A stretch of 64,000 bases of DNA from an uncultured Peptoniphilaceae bacterium (GCA_943912255.1 CALTTP010000001.1:124001-188000); one strand, 5' to 3'; counted from the stretch's first letter, positions 23,749 to 33,455 are shown. Notes: generated from the letters alone by a model not told the origin. Numbers and translations are program-made.

Positions 23749-25522
23749 AGGTAAGGTTACATCTATAAATGGTCCAGTTATAACTGCCTCCAATATGTCC
23801 AACTTCCAATCCAAAGAAATGGTTTTGGTAGGACCGAAGAAGTTAATTGGTGAAGTTATCTCCCTTGAAGGAGACATGGGAACCATTCAAGTTTACGAGG
23901 ACACAGAGGGCTTAAGGGGTCAGGATGATATAATCCACACCAATATGCCTCTATCTGTTAAGCTTGGTCCTGGGCTTATTGGAAATATGTTTGATGGGAT
24001 AGAAAGGCCTTTAAAGGTTATAGAAAAGGAATATGGAGAATTTATTCCCGAGGGAATAGGTTTAAAGTCCTTAGATGAAGAGAAGCTATGGGATGTGGAT
24101 ATTAAAGTTAAAGTTGGAGACAATATCCATGAGGGAAGTATTGTTGCAACTATTCAAGAAACTGAATCCATAGTTCATAAAATCTTAGTCCCCCAAGAGA
24201 TTAGTGGAAAGGTTGTGGAGGTAAAGCCTTCTGGTCAATATGATATTGAAGAAGAAATCGTCAAAGTCAAAGATGAGTTTGACAATGTTAAGTCTGTTAA
24301 ATTATATCAAGAATGGCCTATTAAGCTTCCTAGACCAGTCAACAAGAGATTAAAGGTATCTAAGTTATTAAAAACTGGTCAAAGGATTTTAGATGTCTTC
24401 TTCCCTGTGGCAAAGGGAGGGACCGTAGCTATTCCTGGTGGTTTTGGAACGGGAAAGACCATGACTCAACATCAATTTGCTAGATACTGTGATGCAGATA
24501 TTATAGTCTATATTGGATGTGGCGAAAGAGGAAATGAAATGACAGAGGTTCTTGAAGACTTTCCAAAACTTATTGACCCAAATACCGGAAAACCACTAAT
24601 GGAGAGGACTATCTTAATAGCCAACACTTCAAATATGCCTGTGGCTGCAAGAGAGGCTTCTATTTATACAGGCATAACCATTGCTGAGTACTTTAGAGAT
24701 ATGGGCTATGATGTGGCTATAATGGCAGACTCTACTTCAAGATGGGCGGAAGCCTTAAGGGAAATTTCCGGAAGGTTGGAAGAGATGCCAGCAGAAGAGG
24801 GATTTCCACCTTATCTTCCTTCGAGAATTGCAGGTTTTTATGAAAGGGCAGGATATGCAGAGACCTTGGGAAAAACTAAGGGATCTGTAACTATAATAGG
24901 TGCTGTTTCTCCACAAGGGGGAGACTTTTCAGAACCAGTTACTGAAAATACCAAGAGATATGTAAATGTGTTTTTAGGACTGGACAAGGAACTTGCCTAT
25001 GCAAGGCATTATCCTGCTATTAATTGGTTAAATTCATATTCAAAATACAGTGAAGAGTTAAAAGATGACTATATTGATTTAATAGGAAAAGACGTTGTAG
25101 CTCTGAGAAATAAAATGATGAGAATTCTATTTGAAGAAGATAAGCTTCAAGAGATTGTAATGTTGGTGGGAGAAGATGTTCTTCCTGACGACCAAAGGCT
25201 GACTCTATTTGTTGCAAAGATGATAAAGGTAGGTTTTTTACAGCAAAATGCCTTTAATAGAATAGACGCCTATGTTCCATTATTGAAACAATATAAAATA
25301 CTGGAAGTTATGGATTTATTTTACAAAGATGGAATGGAAGCTGTAAAAGAGGGAATACCCATTTCTGAAATAGCTTCATTGGACCTATATTCTAAAATAG
25401 TAGGAATGAAATACAATATTGAAAATGACAATATTGAAGAGATAGAAAAATTAAAGGAAGAGATTGACAATTTCTTTGAAAATCTCTTAACTAGATATGA
25501 CGAAGGAGGCTTAAATGATTAA
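23738..25522 (+). CDS. ntpA: V-type ATP synthase catalytic subunit A
   Basis: The 594-residue nucleotide-hydrolysing or -synthesising subunit. The P-loop GGFGTGKT is at about residues 232-239, followed by the catalytic-glutamate segment GCGERGNEM and the ADSTSRWAEALRE block, all intact. The V/A-type non-homologous insertion lies between the N-terminal barrel and the P-loop (about residues 110-200), which separates A from F-type beta subunits. The gene overlaps ntpE by 11 nt and ntpB by 8 nt. With B it forms the A3B3 head. Direction of operation in vivo is not set by sequence. Confidence 0.98.
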   Translation: MENRGKVTSINGPVITASNMSNFQSKEMVLVGPKKLIGEVISLEGDMGTIQVYEDTEGLRGQDDIIHTNMPLSVKLGPGLIGNMFDGIERPLKVIEKEYGEFIPEGIGLKSLDEEKLWDVDIKVKVGDNIHEGSIVATIQETESIVHKILVPQEISGKVVEVKPSGQYDIEEEIVKVKDEFDNVKSVKLYQEWPIKLPRPVNKRLKVSKLLKTGQRILDVFFPVAKGGTVAIPGGFGTGKTMTQHQFARYCDADIIVYIGCGERGNEMTEVLEDFPKLIDPNTGKPLMERTILIANTSNMPVAAREASIYTGITIAEYFRDMGYDVAIMADSTSRWAEALREISGRLEEMPAEEGFPPYLPSRIAGFYERAGYAETLGKTKGSVTIIGAVSPQGGDFSEPVTENTKRYVNVFLGLDKELAYARHYPAINWLNSYSKYSEELKDDYIDLIGKDVVALRNKMMRILFEEDKLQEIVMLVGEDVLPDDQRLTLFVAKMIKVGFLQQNAFNRIDAYVPLLKQYKILEVMDLFYKDGMEAVKEGIPISEIASLDLYSKIVGMKYNIENDNIEEIEKLKEEIDNFFENLLTRYDEGGLND

Positions 25523-26891
25523 GAAATACATTAAAGCTTCAAAAATAGAAAGCTCCCTAATTGAAATTGAAAATGTAAAGGATATGTTCTTTGGAGAATT
25601 GGTTAAGGTGGAATTTCAAAATAAGACTTTTCTAGGTCAAGTTTTAACCATAAAGGGAGAGACTGCTCAAATTCAGGTATTTGGAGACTTAACGGGGATG
25701 TCTTCAGAAAATGCAGAGGTATCTTTTACGGCAAGACCTTTTGAACTTCCCCTTTCTAAAGATATTTTAGGTAGGAAATTTAATGGTATAGGTGAACCTA
25801 TTGATGGCTTGGGAGATATCTATTCTGAAAAACTCTACAATATAAACGGTAGACCAATGAACCCTGTAGCAAGGGTGTACCCAAGGAATTTCATTCAAAC
25901 GGGTATTTCAACTATCGATTGTTTAACTACTTTAATACGAGGACAGAAACTACCTATTTTCTCTGAAAATGGACTAGACCACAATAAACTGGCTTCTCAA
26001 ATAATTAGACAGGCAAAGGTGGTTTCAGAAGAAGGTAGTGGCGTGGATTTTTCAATAGTATTCGCAGCTATAGGAGTTAAACACGATGAAGGCCTTTACT
26101 TTGAAAATGAATTCAGAAATTCAGGGGTTTTAGGAAATGTGGTAATGTTTTTAAACTATGCTGATGACCCTATAATGGAAAGGCTAATCGTTCCAAAATG
26201 CGCCTTAACTGCTGCGGAGTACCTAGCTTTTGAAGAGGATAGACATGTTTTGGTTCTTATGACGGATATTACATCCTATGGAGAGGCCTTGAGAGAGGTT
26301 TCATCTTTAAGGGAAGAGGTTCCTAGTAGAAAGGGATATCCAGGATATATGTACTCTGATTTGGCAAGTCTCTATGAAAGAGCAGGTATGCTAAAGGGAC
26401 ATAAAGGTTCTTTGACTTTAATACCAATTCTTACCATGCCTAATGGAGATATTACCCATCCGATTCCAGACCTTACAGGATATATTACAGAAGGTCAAAT
26501 AACCTTGGATCCTCAATTGACCTTTAAAGATATCTATCCACCTATCAATGTACTTCCTTCACTTTCTAGACTTATGAAGGACGGTATTGGGGAAGGATAT
26601 ACTAGGGAAGATCATCAAGATGTGGCAAACCAACTATTTGCTTCCTATTCTAGGGTACAGGAGGTAAGGGATTTAGCTCAAATCCTAGGAGAAGATGACT
26701 TACAGCAGTCGGATAAGAAAATCTTAAAGTTTGGAGTAGCCTTTGAAGAACAATTTGTAAAGCAAGATCCCTATGAAAATAGGTCTATAATTGAAACGTT
26801 AGACTTAGCCTGGGAATTGATGAAGATATTACCAGATGACCAATTGGATAGAATTGACCCGAAATTAAAAGAGAAATATCTAAAAAGGTGA
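25515..26891 (+). CDS. ntpB: V-type ATP synthase subunit B
   Basis: The 458-residue non-catalytic partner of subunit A. It shares the fold but lacks a Walker A lysine motif: the corresponding region reads IRGQKLPIFSENGLDHN. Typical blocks are ITSYGEALREVSSLREEVPSRKGYPGYMYSDLASLYERAG, described here by its key residues Arg and Tyr around 268-300, and the C-terminal LFASYSRVQEVRDLAQILGED region. Length is standard. The start overlaps the ntpA stop, and ntpD follows after 5 nt. Confidence 0.97.
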   Translation: MIKKYIKASKIESSLIEIENVKDMFFGELVKVEFQNKTFLGQVLTIKGETAQIQVFGDLTGMSSENAEVSFTARPFELPLSKDILGRKFNGIGEPIDGLGDIYSEKLYNINGRPMNPVARVYPRNFIQTGISTIDCLTTLIRGQKLPIFSENGLDHNKLASQIIRQAKVVSEEGSGVDFSIVFAAIGVKHDEGLYFENEFRNSGVLGNVVMFLNYADDPIMERLIVPKCALTAAEYLAFEEDRHVLVLMTDITSYGEALREVSSLREEVPSRKGYPGYMYSDLASLYERAGMLKGHKGSLTLIPILTMPNGDITHPIPDLTGYITEGQITLDPQLTFKDIYPPINVLPSLSRLMKDGIGEGYTREDHQDVANQLFASYSRVQEVRDLAQILGEDDLQQSDKKILKFGVAFEEQFVKQDPYENRSIIETLDLAWELMKILPDDQLDRIDPKLKEKYLKR

Positions 26892-26896
26892 TATAG

Positions 26897-27514
26897 ATGG
26901 CAAATAAAAACATGGCATATACTAAGGGGAATTTAATAAAGTTAAAAAAATCTCTGGTTTTTGCCAAAAAGGGATTCAATCTTTTAGATAGGAAAAGGGT
27001 GGTTTTAATCCGAGAGATGATGTCTCTAGTGGATAGAGCTAAAGAGTTGGAAAATAGAATTGGAGATGAGTTTTCCAAAGCCTATAGACTTTTAAATCAA
27101 ATGAATCTAATATTAGGCAAGGAAAATCTAGACAATATCACCGATGCTATACCAAGAGAAAAAGACTATGAAATCTTATATAGATCGGTTATGGGAGCAA
27201 CAGTTCCCAATATTATAGTCAAAAAAGATGAGTCTACTCCTTTAACCTTTGGTATTCACGATACAAATGCTGGTTTTGATAGATTGATTATGGAGTTTAA
27301 AAATATTAGAATACTAATCTATGAGCTTACAGAAATAGAAAATGCTGTATTTAACTTGGCTTCTGAAATAAATAAGACGCAAAAGAGAGCCAATGCACTA
27401 GAAAAGATACAAATACCAAAACTTGAAAAAGATATTAAGAAGATAGAAGAAATACTGGAAGGTAAGGAGATAGAGGAGTTTTTTAGACTCAAAAAAGTTA
27501 AATCTAAAAAATAG
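26897..27514 (+). CDS. ntpD: V-type ATP synthase subunit D
   Basis: A 205-residue long antiparallel coiled coil forming the rotating central axle inside the A3B3 head. The N-terminal helix (about residues 10-70) and C-terminal helix (about 135-190, KTQKRANALEKIQIPKLEKDI) flank a short hairpin region, as in other D subunits. It is the last of the nine genes and is followed by the operon terminator. Subunit order is G/H-C-I-K-F-E-A-B-D, so no core subunit is missing. Confidence 0.93.
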   Translation: MANKNMAYTKGNLIKLKKSLVFAKKGFNLLDRKRVVLIREMMSLVDRAKELENRIGDEFSKAYRLLNQMNLILGKENLDNITDAIPREKDYEILYRSVMGATVPNIIVKKDESTPLTFGIHDTNAGFDRLIMEFKNIRILIYELTEIENAVFNLASEINKTQKRANALEKIQIPKLEKDIKKIEEILEGKEIEEFFRLKKVKSKK

Positions 27515-27518
27515 TTTA

Positions 27519-27555
27519 AGTAGAGCATTCATCACGACTGCTCTACTATTTTATT
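27519..27555 (+). terminator. Terminator after the V-type ATPase operon
   Basis: Stem AGTAGAGCA/TGCTCTACT (27519-27527 with 27539-27547) and a T-rich tail ATTTTATTT. Confidence 0.8.
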
Positions 27556-27599
27556 TGGTTAAACTCTTGGATTTGGTATAATTGGATAAGAGGTGACCT

Positions 27600-28214
27600 A
27601 TGGATAATTTTATTTTGCAAATTATTGAAAATTATGGAAATATTGGAGTATTTCTTTTGATTTTTATTGAGAACCTATTTCCGCCTATTCCATCTGAAGC
27701 CATACTTGGAATTGGAGGTTTTTTTATTTCTAAAACCCAATTGAACTTTTTATCGGTTTTAATATCTGCCACCTTAGGTTCCGTTCTAGGTGCTATTGCC
27801 CTTTATTATATTGGAAGGTATATAAACAGTCCAAAGATCAGAAATATATTTATAGGAGAAGGTAAAGTCCTAAGACTTGGAGCGGACAAGTTGACTAAGA
27901 TTAAAAAAATATATGTAAAACATCAAAAGATTTCCGTGTTTTTATTTAGGATGGTTCCCATATTTCGATCTATTATCTCCATACCAGCAGGGATGTTTAG
28001 AATGAATCTTTTTGAATTTATATTTCTTACAAGTTTAGGCTCTTTAATTTGGAATGCTTTAATTATCTATGCTGGAATGTACTTAGGGGATAATTGGGCA
28101 GTTATCGAAAAGATAATGAAGAACTATACTTTTTTAATTGTAGCATTGGTTATAATTTTAGGGGTTATTTACATCCTTAAAAGAAATAGAAAAAAGGACG
28201 ATAATATAGTTTAG
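27600..28214 (+). CDS. DedA family membrane protein
   Basis: A 204-residue polytopic protein of the DedA/VTT family, members of which act as lipid carrier scramblases or flippases (for example undecaprenyl-phosphate recycling). Features seen are the ENLFPPIPSEAIL acidic re-entrant motif (about residues 23-35) and the basic FRMVPIFRSIISIPAG motif (about 115-130) with its two conserved arginines. These are followed by a C-terminal helix and a KRNRKKD tail. Ribosome site AGAGGTG precedes the ATG. It is a single gene between the ATPase terminator and the opp leader. Specific substrate is not determined. Confidence 0.88.
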   Translation: MDNFILQIIENYGNIGVFLLIFIENLFPPIPSEAILGIGGFFISKTQLNFLSVLISATLGSVLGAIALYYIGRYINSPKIRNIFIGEGKVLRLGADKLTKIKKIYVKHQKISVFLFRMVPIFRSIISIPAGMFRMNLFEFIFLTSLGSLIWNALIIYAGMYLGDNWAVIEKIMKNYTFLIVALVIILGVIYILKRNRKKDDNIV

Positions 28215-28496
28215 TTAACATTAGAACTTAAATTTATAGATGAAGATGAGAAAAAATTAAAAAAATGTCGGAAAATTTTTTTACGTATATTTTAGACAAA
28301 GACAAAAAGTTAACAAAATTTAAAATTTAGAAGTTATTTTGTCAAAGGGCCCGATCTTGTAATTATGGGAATGGATAGACTTTTATACTTTAAATGTATA
28401 TAGTTTTTTAACAGTCATAAAATTATATATTTTTCCGGTGCTACGCTTTAAATTAACATATCTAATTGCCTATTTATTAATTAATGCATTACACAG
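28215..28496 (+). other. AT-rich intergenic stretch before the opp promoter
   Basis: About 280 bp of AT-rich sequence with no supported gene on either strand. A weak A/T-only hairpin near 28250-28290 could end the DedA transcript but is not convincing. Confidence 0.4.
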
Positions 28497-28524
28497 TTGA
28501 AATGGTTTAATATTATGTTATAAT
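28497..28524 (+). promoter_or_regulatory. Promoter of oppABCDF
   Basis: TTGAAA (28497-28502) and TATAAT (28519-28524) with a 16-bp spacer. Transcription would start near 28531, giving a leader of about 147 nt. Confidence 0.65.
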
Positions 28525-28555
28525 TATCATAAGTTCTACAGAACATGAGGAGACA

Positions 28556-28622
28556 AGGTTTTGAGAGAATGTTTTATATTTACCCTAAATTTAAATCGTT
28601 TTCTCTTGGAACCTGGTTTTTT
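28556..28622 (+). promoter_or_regulatory. Attenuator-like hairpin in the oppA1 leader
   Basis: AGGTTTTGAGAGAA (28556-28569) pairs over 14 bp, including three G-U pairs, with TTCTCTTGGAACCT (28601-28614), followed by GG and T6 (28617-28622). It is terminator-like but has a 31-nt loop and stands 55 nt before the oppA1 start codon. That fits conditional termination of the opp transcript. Confidence 0.55.
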
Positions 28623-28677
28623 AGTGTGCTGTAAAATTTAACAATTCTTATTTATATTCTTAAGGAGGAATAACGTA

Positions 28678-30366
28678 ATGAAGGGAAAGAAGAAAGCTCT
28701 TTCACTAGTACTAGCAGGAATGATGTTACTTGTAACTGCTTGTGGTGGTGGGGGCAACACAGATGGTACAGGCAAGGATGGGAAGCCTGCAGCAGGAAAT
28801 GGTGGAGATCAAATTTATAACTCTCTACTAGACAACGAACCAACTACACTTGATGCTCAAAAGGGTTCTGATATATATGGTAATAAAATCATAAACAATA
28901 TCACTGAACCACTTTTAAGAATGGCTGAAAAGGAAGATGGCTCCAATGAAGTAGTTCCAGCAGCAGCTGAAAGCTATGAAGTTTCAGAAGATGGTCTTAC
29001 TTATACTTTTAAGCTTAGAGATGGTATGAAATGGGAAGATGGAGAACCTCTAACAGCTAAGGACTACGAATATGGAATTAAAAGAGCTGCAGATCCAGCA
29101 ACAGGTGCAGAAGCTGCATTTTTACTTGCTCCAATCAAGAACTTCAATGCTATTAACTCTGGAGAATCTGGTATGGCTCTAGATGAACTTGGAGTTAAGG
29201 CAATTGATGAAAAGACTTTAGAAGTTACATTGGAATCACCAGCAGTTTACTTTATAACTTTAGTTCCATTTAGAGTAATGTTACCTGCAAGACAAGATCT
29301 TGTTGAAAAATTTGGTGAACAATATGGTTCTGAAGCAGATACTGTATTATCCTGTGGACCTTTCAAGTTAACTGAATGGACTCACAATTCAAGACTTACT
29401 CTTGAAAAGAATGATGACTATTGGGATGCGGAAAACGTAGCGCTACAAACTGTTAATCTACCAATAATGACTGACACCAACACTATAATGAACTCCTTCC
29501 AAGTAGGAGAAGTTGATGCAGTTAGAACTAATATTCCTGAATGGGTTGAAAAATTCGCAGGAATTGAAAATGTAAAGAGTAAACCAGTTAGTTTACCAGC
29601 TGTAGACTATTTAGCTGTAAATCACCAAGACAAACTATTGTCTAATGACAAGATAAGAGCTGCAATCAATTTAGCTATAGACAGAGAAGGAATAGCTGCT
29701 TTGATATCTAAGGACTTCAATCCACCAGCACAAGGTTGGGTACCACAAAGTATTCAATTAGATGGTGAGGAATTTAGAAAAGAAGCTGGAGATTCTTATA
29801 AGGATTTAAAAGAAGCTAATAAAGACGTTAAAGCACTATTTATAGAAGGTATGAAAGAACTTGGTCTTGGAGAAGACCCTTCAACAGTAGATTTGACAAT
29901 AATCTATACAAACTCACCAATTGTAAAGAGTACCAATGAGTTCATTCAACAAAATCTTAACACTAAATTAGGTGTTAATGTTAAGTTGGAAACTATGGAA
30001 TGGCCAATTCTTAATGGTAGAGTACAAAAGGGTGACTACCAATTGGCATACCTAGCTTGGACTGCAGACTACAACGATCCTTCAGCCATGTTATCACTAT
30101 TTACATCTAATGCTGGAGCGGTAAACACTGGATGGGCTAGTGAAGAGTATGATAAGCTAATAGCTGATGCAGCTGGCGAAAAGGATTCTGCTAAGGCATT
30201 TGATCTTTATAAACAAGCAGATAAGATGTTAGTTGATCAATCAGTAATCGTACCTTTAATCGGAGCTAGTACAAACTCATACTACTACGACTATGTAAAA
30301 GGTGTAACATTTAGTAATTTTACAACAACAGGATTTAAAACAATTGACACTTCAGCTAGACCTTAG
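28678..30366 (+). CDS. oppA: Oligopeptide ABC transporter substrate-binding lipoprotein (paralogue 1)
   Basis: A 562-residue lipoprotein of the SBP_bac_5 family. The lipobox VTAC places the lipidated cysteine at Cys22, followed by a Gly/Asp-rich linker and the peptide-binding domain. Visible family features are the EPTTLDAQKGSD opening, the AESYEVSEDGLTYTFKLRDG block and the WTADYNDPSAML region near residue 460. It is first in a complete oppABCDF operon. A GC-rich hairpin without a T tract lies between it and oppB, which commonly leaves more binding protein than permease. Two paralogues (34792 and 39570) are closely similar throughout. Confidence 0.95.
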   Translation: MKGKKKALSLVLAGMMLLVTACGGGGNTDGTGKDGKPAAGNGGDQIYNSLLDNEPTTLDAQKGSDIYGNKIINNITEPLLRMAEKEDGSNEVVPAAAESYEVSEDGLTYTFKLRDGMKWEDGEPLTAKDYEYGIKRAADPATGAEAAFLLAPIKNFNAINSGESGMALDELGVKAIDEKTLEVTLESPAVYFITLVPFRVMLPARQDLVEKFGEQYGSEADTVLSCGPFKLTEWTHNSRLTLEKNDDYWDAENVALQTVNLPIMTDTNTIMNSFQVGEVDAVRTNIPEWVEKFAGIENVKSKPVSLPAVDYLAVNHQDKLLSNDKIRAAINLAIDREGIAALISKDFNPPAQGWVPQSIQLDGEEFRKEAGDSYKDLKEANKDVKALFIEGMKELGLGEDPSTVDLTIIYTNSPIVKSTNEFIQQNLNTKLGVNVKLETMEWPILNGRVQKGDYQLAYLAWTADYNDPSAMLSLFTSNAGAVNTGWASEEYDKLIADAAGEKDSAKAFDLYKQADKMLVDQSVIVPLIGASTNSYYYDYVKGVTFSNFTTTGFKTIDTSARP

Positions 30367-30387
30367 TTGAAGAAAAAAATAAATAAC

Positions 30388-30411
30388 TCAGGTGGTGTAA
30401 AAGCCACCTGA
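30388..30411 (+). other. Intercistronic hairpin between oppA and oppB
   Basis: Stem TCAGGTGG/CCACCTGA with an 8-nt loop and no following T run. It probably stabilises the 3' end of processed oppA mRNA or causes partial termination. Confidence 0.55.
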
Positions 30412-30425
30412 TTTAGGAGGTAAAA

Positions 30426-31358
30426 ATGTTAAAGTATATAGGAAAAAGAGCTCTGTACATGGTTATAACATTGTTTATAATAACCACAGTGACTTTCTTT
30501 TTGATGCATAACATTCAGGGAGACCCTATTTCTGCCATGGGTAAAACATTACCACCCCAAACTATAGAAAACTATAGAAGAAAATATGGTCTAGACAAAC
30601 CTGTACATGAACAATATGCAATCTTTTTGAAAAATGTATTTACTAAAGGTGACTTAGGTTCATCTATCAAGTATCCTGGTAGAGAGGTTTCTAAGGTAAT
30701 AAAGGAAACTGCTCCAGTATCAGGTAGAATCGGTGGACAAGCCATGGTTGTTGGATTGGTAATCGGTTTAACACTAGGTATTATAGCTGCACTTAATAGG
30801 GGTAAATGGCCTGACTACATAGTTAGCGTTATTGCAATTCTAGGTGTAACTATCCCTGTATTTATCATGGGTTCACTGTTACAGCTATTCTTTGCGGTTA
30901 AACTTAAGTGGTTCCCAACTTCCGGATTTAGACCAGGAATGTTCAAATTTACTGTTCTACCATCTATTGCTATGTGCTTTGGTTCCATTGCCACATATGC
31001 TAGGTATATGAGAAGTAATGTTTTGGAAGTTTTAAACGAAGACTATATTCTTACTGCTCAAGCAAAAGGGGTTTCAAGATTTAATATTATTAGAAAGCAT
31101 GTTTTAAGAAATGCAATTCTACCTATTATTACAATAATTGGACCACAAATTGTAGGAATATTTACTGGATCTTTCATCATTGAAAGTATGTTTGGTATTC
31201 CGGGACTTGGATTTTACTTTGTAAACGCTATCCAAACTCGTGACTACCCAATGATTATCGGTACTACAGTATTTTATGCTGCATTATTCTTAGTAGCACA
31301 ACTATTAGTTGATATTCTATATACAGTTGCCGATCCAAGAATTAGAGTGGATAATTAG
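30426..31358 (+). CDS. oppB: Oligopeptide ABC transporter permease OppB
   Basis: A 310-residue permease with six predicted membrane helices. The N-terminal motif (LKYIGKRALYMVITLFIITTVTFFLMH) marks OppB/DppB, and the cytoplasmic EAA-type loop is NEDYILTAQAKGVS, where it contacts the ATPases. A GDP-rich extracytoplasmic loop precedes helix 2. It follows an AGGAGG site and is spaced 9 nt from oppC. Confidence 0.95.
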   Translation: MLKYIGKRALYMVITLFIITTVTFFLMHNIQGDPISAMGKTLPPQTIENYRRKYGLDKPVHEQYAIFLKNVFTKGDLGSSIKYPGREVSKVIKETAPVSGRIGGQAMVVGLVIGLTLGIIAALNRGKWPDYIVSVIAILGVTIPVFIMGSLLQLFFAVKLKWFPTSGFRPGMFKFTVLPSIAMCFGSIATYARYMRSNVLEVLNEDYILTAQAKGVSRFNIIRKHVLRNAILPIITIIGPQIVGIFTGSFIIESMFGIPGLGFYFVNAIQTRDYPMIIGTTVFYAALFLVAQLLVDILYTVADPRIRVDN

Positions 31359-31367
31359 GAGAGTAAT

Positions 31368-32285
31368 ATGGAAACTATAGATAAAAGTAAATTTAAGAGG
31401 ATACCTAAGGACAAAGGGGATGCAGAGTTTATTGCTAGACCTGTTGTCACTTATTGGTCCGATGCCTGGAGAAGATTCAGACAAAATAAGACGGCTATGA
31501 TTGCATTTATAATTTTAGTAGCCTTGACTATAATGGTTATTATTGGACCTATGATTTCAAAGTACAACTTTAAAGATATTGTAGGAACTCCAAATACAAA
31601 GCCAAATGGAGAATTTTGGTTTGGTACAGATGAAATAGGAAGAGATGTCTTTACTAGACTTTGGAAGGGTGGAAGAATCTCCATCTTTATAGGAATTGCT
31701 GGTGCTGTAATTGGTACGGTTATTGGATCTCTATATGGAGCCATATCGGCGTATTTTGGTGGTAGAGTGGACAATATAATGATGAGAATTGTAGAAATTC
31801 TTTATTCATTACCATATCTTCTAGTAGTTATCATAGTTAGATTGGCTATGAAATCTACTGGAATTTCAACTTTGATTATCGCCATGACCATTACAGGATG
31901 GTGTGGTCTAGCAAGACTTGTTAGAGGACAGATACTATCCCTTAAACAACAGGACTTTATATTAGCTGCAGATGTATTGGGAGTATCTAATAAAAATATA
32001 ATTTTAAGGCATTTGATTCCAAATACATTAAATGTAATTTTAGTATCAATATCCTTTGATATACCGGGATATATATTTAGTGAAGCGTTCTTGAGTTATT
32101 TAGGACTTGGAGTTGCGCCACCAGAAACCTCTTGGGGAGCAATGGCGGCAGCAGCACAACAAAAATTCCAGTTCTATCCTTATCAACTATTCTTCCCGGC
32201 ACTTACTATAGCATTGACAATGCTATCATTTACACTATTAGGTGATGGTCTAAGGGACGCATTAGATCCAAACCTTAGAAAGTAG
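31368..32285 (+). CDS. oppC: Oligopeptide ABC transporter permease OppC
   Basis: A 305-residue permease pairing with OppB. After a ~35-residue cytoplasmic N-terminus and helix 1 (about 40-62) comes the FGTDEIGRDVFTRLWKGGRIS block that defines OppC/DppC. Its EAA loop is QDFILAADVLGVSNKNIILRH, read here by the key residues AADVLG. The AFLSYLGLGVAPPETSWGA region near residue 245 is also typical. It starts 9 nt after oppB and ends 6 nt before oppD. Confidence 0.95.
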   Translation: METIDKSKFKRIPKDKGDAEFIARPVVTYWSDAWRRFRQNKTAMIAFIILVALTIMVIIGPMISKYNFKDIVGTPNTKPNGEFWFGTDEIGRDVFTRLWKGGRISIFIGIAGAVIGTVIGSLYGAISAYFGGRVDNIMMRIVEILYSLPYLLVVIIVRLAMKSTGISTLIIAMTITGWCGLARLVRGQILSLKQQDFILAADVLGVSNKNIILRHLIPNTLNVILVSISFDIPGYIFSEAFLSYLGLGVAPPETSWGAMAAAAQQKFQFYPYQLFFPALTIALTMLSFTLLGDGLRDALDPNLRK

Positions 32286-32291
32286 GTAACT

Positions 32292-33446
32292 ATGACTGAA
32301 AATAAAAGAAATATTGAAAATAGAGAAACTGAAGAAATTCTAGAAGAGAAGTCACCGGAATCTACAAATAAAAAGGCCGGTGCCGCTTATGAATCTGAAG
32401 AGGAATTACAAGAGGCAATAAGAAGAGAACAAGATGTAACCAATAGACAAAAGGTTATAGACGTTAAAGATTTACATGTTTCTTTCAACACCTATGCAGG
32501 AGAAGTTAAAGCTGTTAGGGGAATTAACTTCGATATCTACGAAGGGGAAACCCTTGCGATTGTAGGGGAGTCAGGATCTGGTAAAACAGTTGCTGCCAAG
32601 GCAATACTACAGATCCTTCCAAAGCAATCTGCTGAAATAAAAGAGGGTTCTTCCATTAAGTATTTAGATGAAGAAGTTTTAGAGATGACTAAGAAGAGAG
32701 TTAGAGAATATCAAGGTTCTGATGTAGCGATGATCTTCCAAGATCCAATGACATCCCTTAACCCAACTACTAAAATAGGTAAACAAATTGCTGAGTCCCT
32801 TGAACTTCATACAAAGATGTCCAAGGACGAAATTAAGAAGGAAACCATCAGACTTTTAGAGCTTGTAAATATACCAAATCCTGAAGATAGGGTTCACCAA
32901 TACCCTCATGAACTTTCTGGGGGTATGAGACAAAGGGTAATGATAGCTATTGCCCTAGCATGTAATCCAAGGGTTATCTTGGCGGATGAACCAACAACAG
33001 CCCTTGATGTAACTATTCAAGCTCAAATAATTGACCTTCTTAGAGAATTAAAAGAAAAGAAAAACACTGCAACAGTTCTAATAACCCACGACTTAGGGGT
33101 TGTTGCCGACTTTGCAGATAGAATACAAGTAATGTATGCAGGAGAAATAATGGAGACTGGAACTGTAAGGGAGATCTTTGGAAATGGACAACATCCATAT
33201 ACTTGGGCCCTTCTATTATCTGTTCCAAGACTTGACTCTAAAGATAAAGAAACTCTATATGCTTTAGGCGGAACTCCACCTGACTTACTATTGGATATTC
33301 CTGGATGCCCATTTGCACCAAGATGTGATTATGCTATGGAAATTTGTAAAGAACAAAAACCACCTGTTCACAAATTCTCCGACACCCATTGTAGTAAGTG
33401 CTGGTTACACCACGAATTGGCTCCTGAAGTAGAAAGACCATATTAG
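32292..33446 (+). CDS. oppD: Oligopeptide ABC transporter ATPase OppD
   Basis: A 384-residue ATPase. Walker A GESGSGKT, Q-loop IFQDPMTSLNP, signature LSGGMRQRV, Walker B VILADEPTTALD and switch THDLG are all intact. A C-terminal oligo_HPY region has cysteines spaced CPFAPRCDYAMEIC and a later HCSKCW, which in related Dpp/Opp ATPases bind an iron-sulfur cluster. Unusual here is a ~55-residue acidic, Glu-rich N-terminal extension before the first strand (KVIDVKDLHVSF). The ribosome site TAGGTAA supports the annotated start. Confidence 0.94.
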   Translation: MTENKRNIENRETEEILEEKSPESTNKKAGAAYESEEELQEAIRREQDVTNRQKVIDVKDLHVSFNTYAGEVKAVRGINFDIYEGETLAIVGESGSGKTVAAKAILQILPKQSAEIKEGSSIKYLDEEVLEMTKKRVREYQGSDVAMIFQDPMTSLNPTTKIGKQIAESLELHTKMSKDEIKKETIRLLELVNIPNPEDRVHQYPHELSGGMRQRVMIAIALACNPRVILADEPTTALDVTIQAQIIDLLRELKEKKNTATVLITHDLGVVADFADRIQVMYAGEIMETGTVREIFGNGQHPYTWALLLSVPRLDSKDKETLYALGGTPPDLLLDIPGCPFAPRCDYAMEICKEQKPPVHKFSDTHCSKCWLHHELAPEVERPY

Positions 33447-33455
33447 AGGTGAACT

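Noticed and set aside
30388..30411. oppA-oppB hairpin as a full terminator
   Set aside because: No T run, and it is followed directly by the oppB ribosome site within the same operon.
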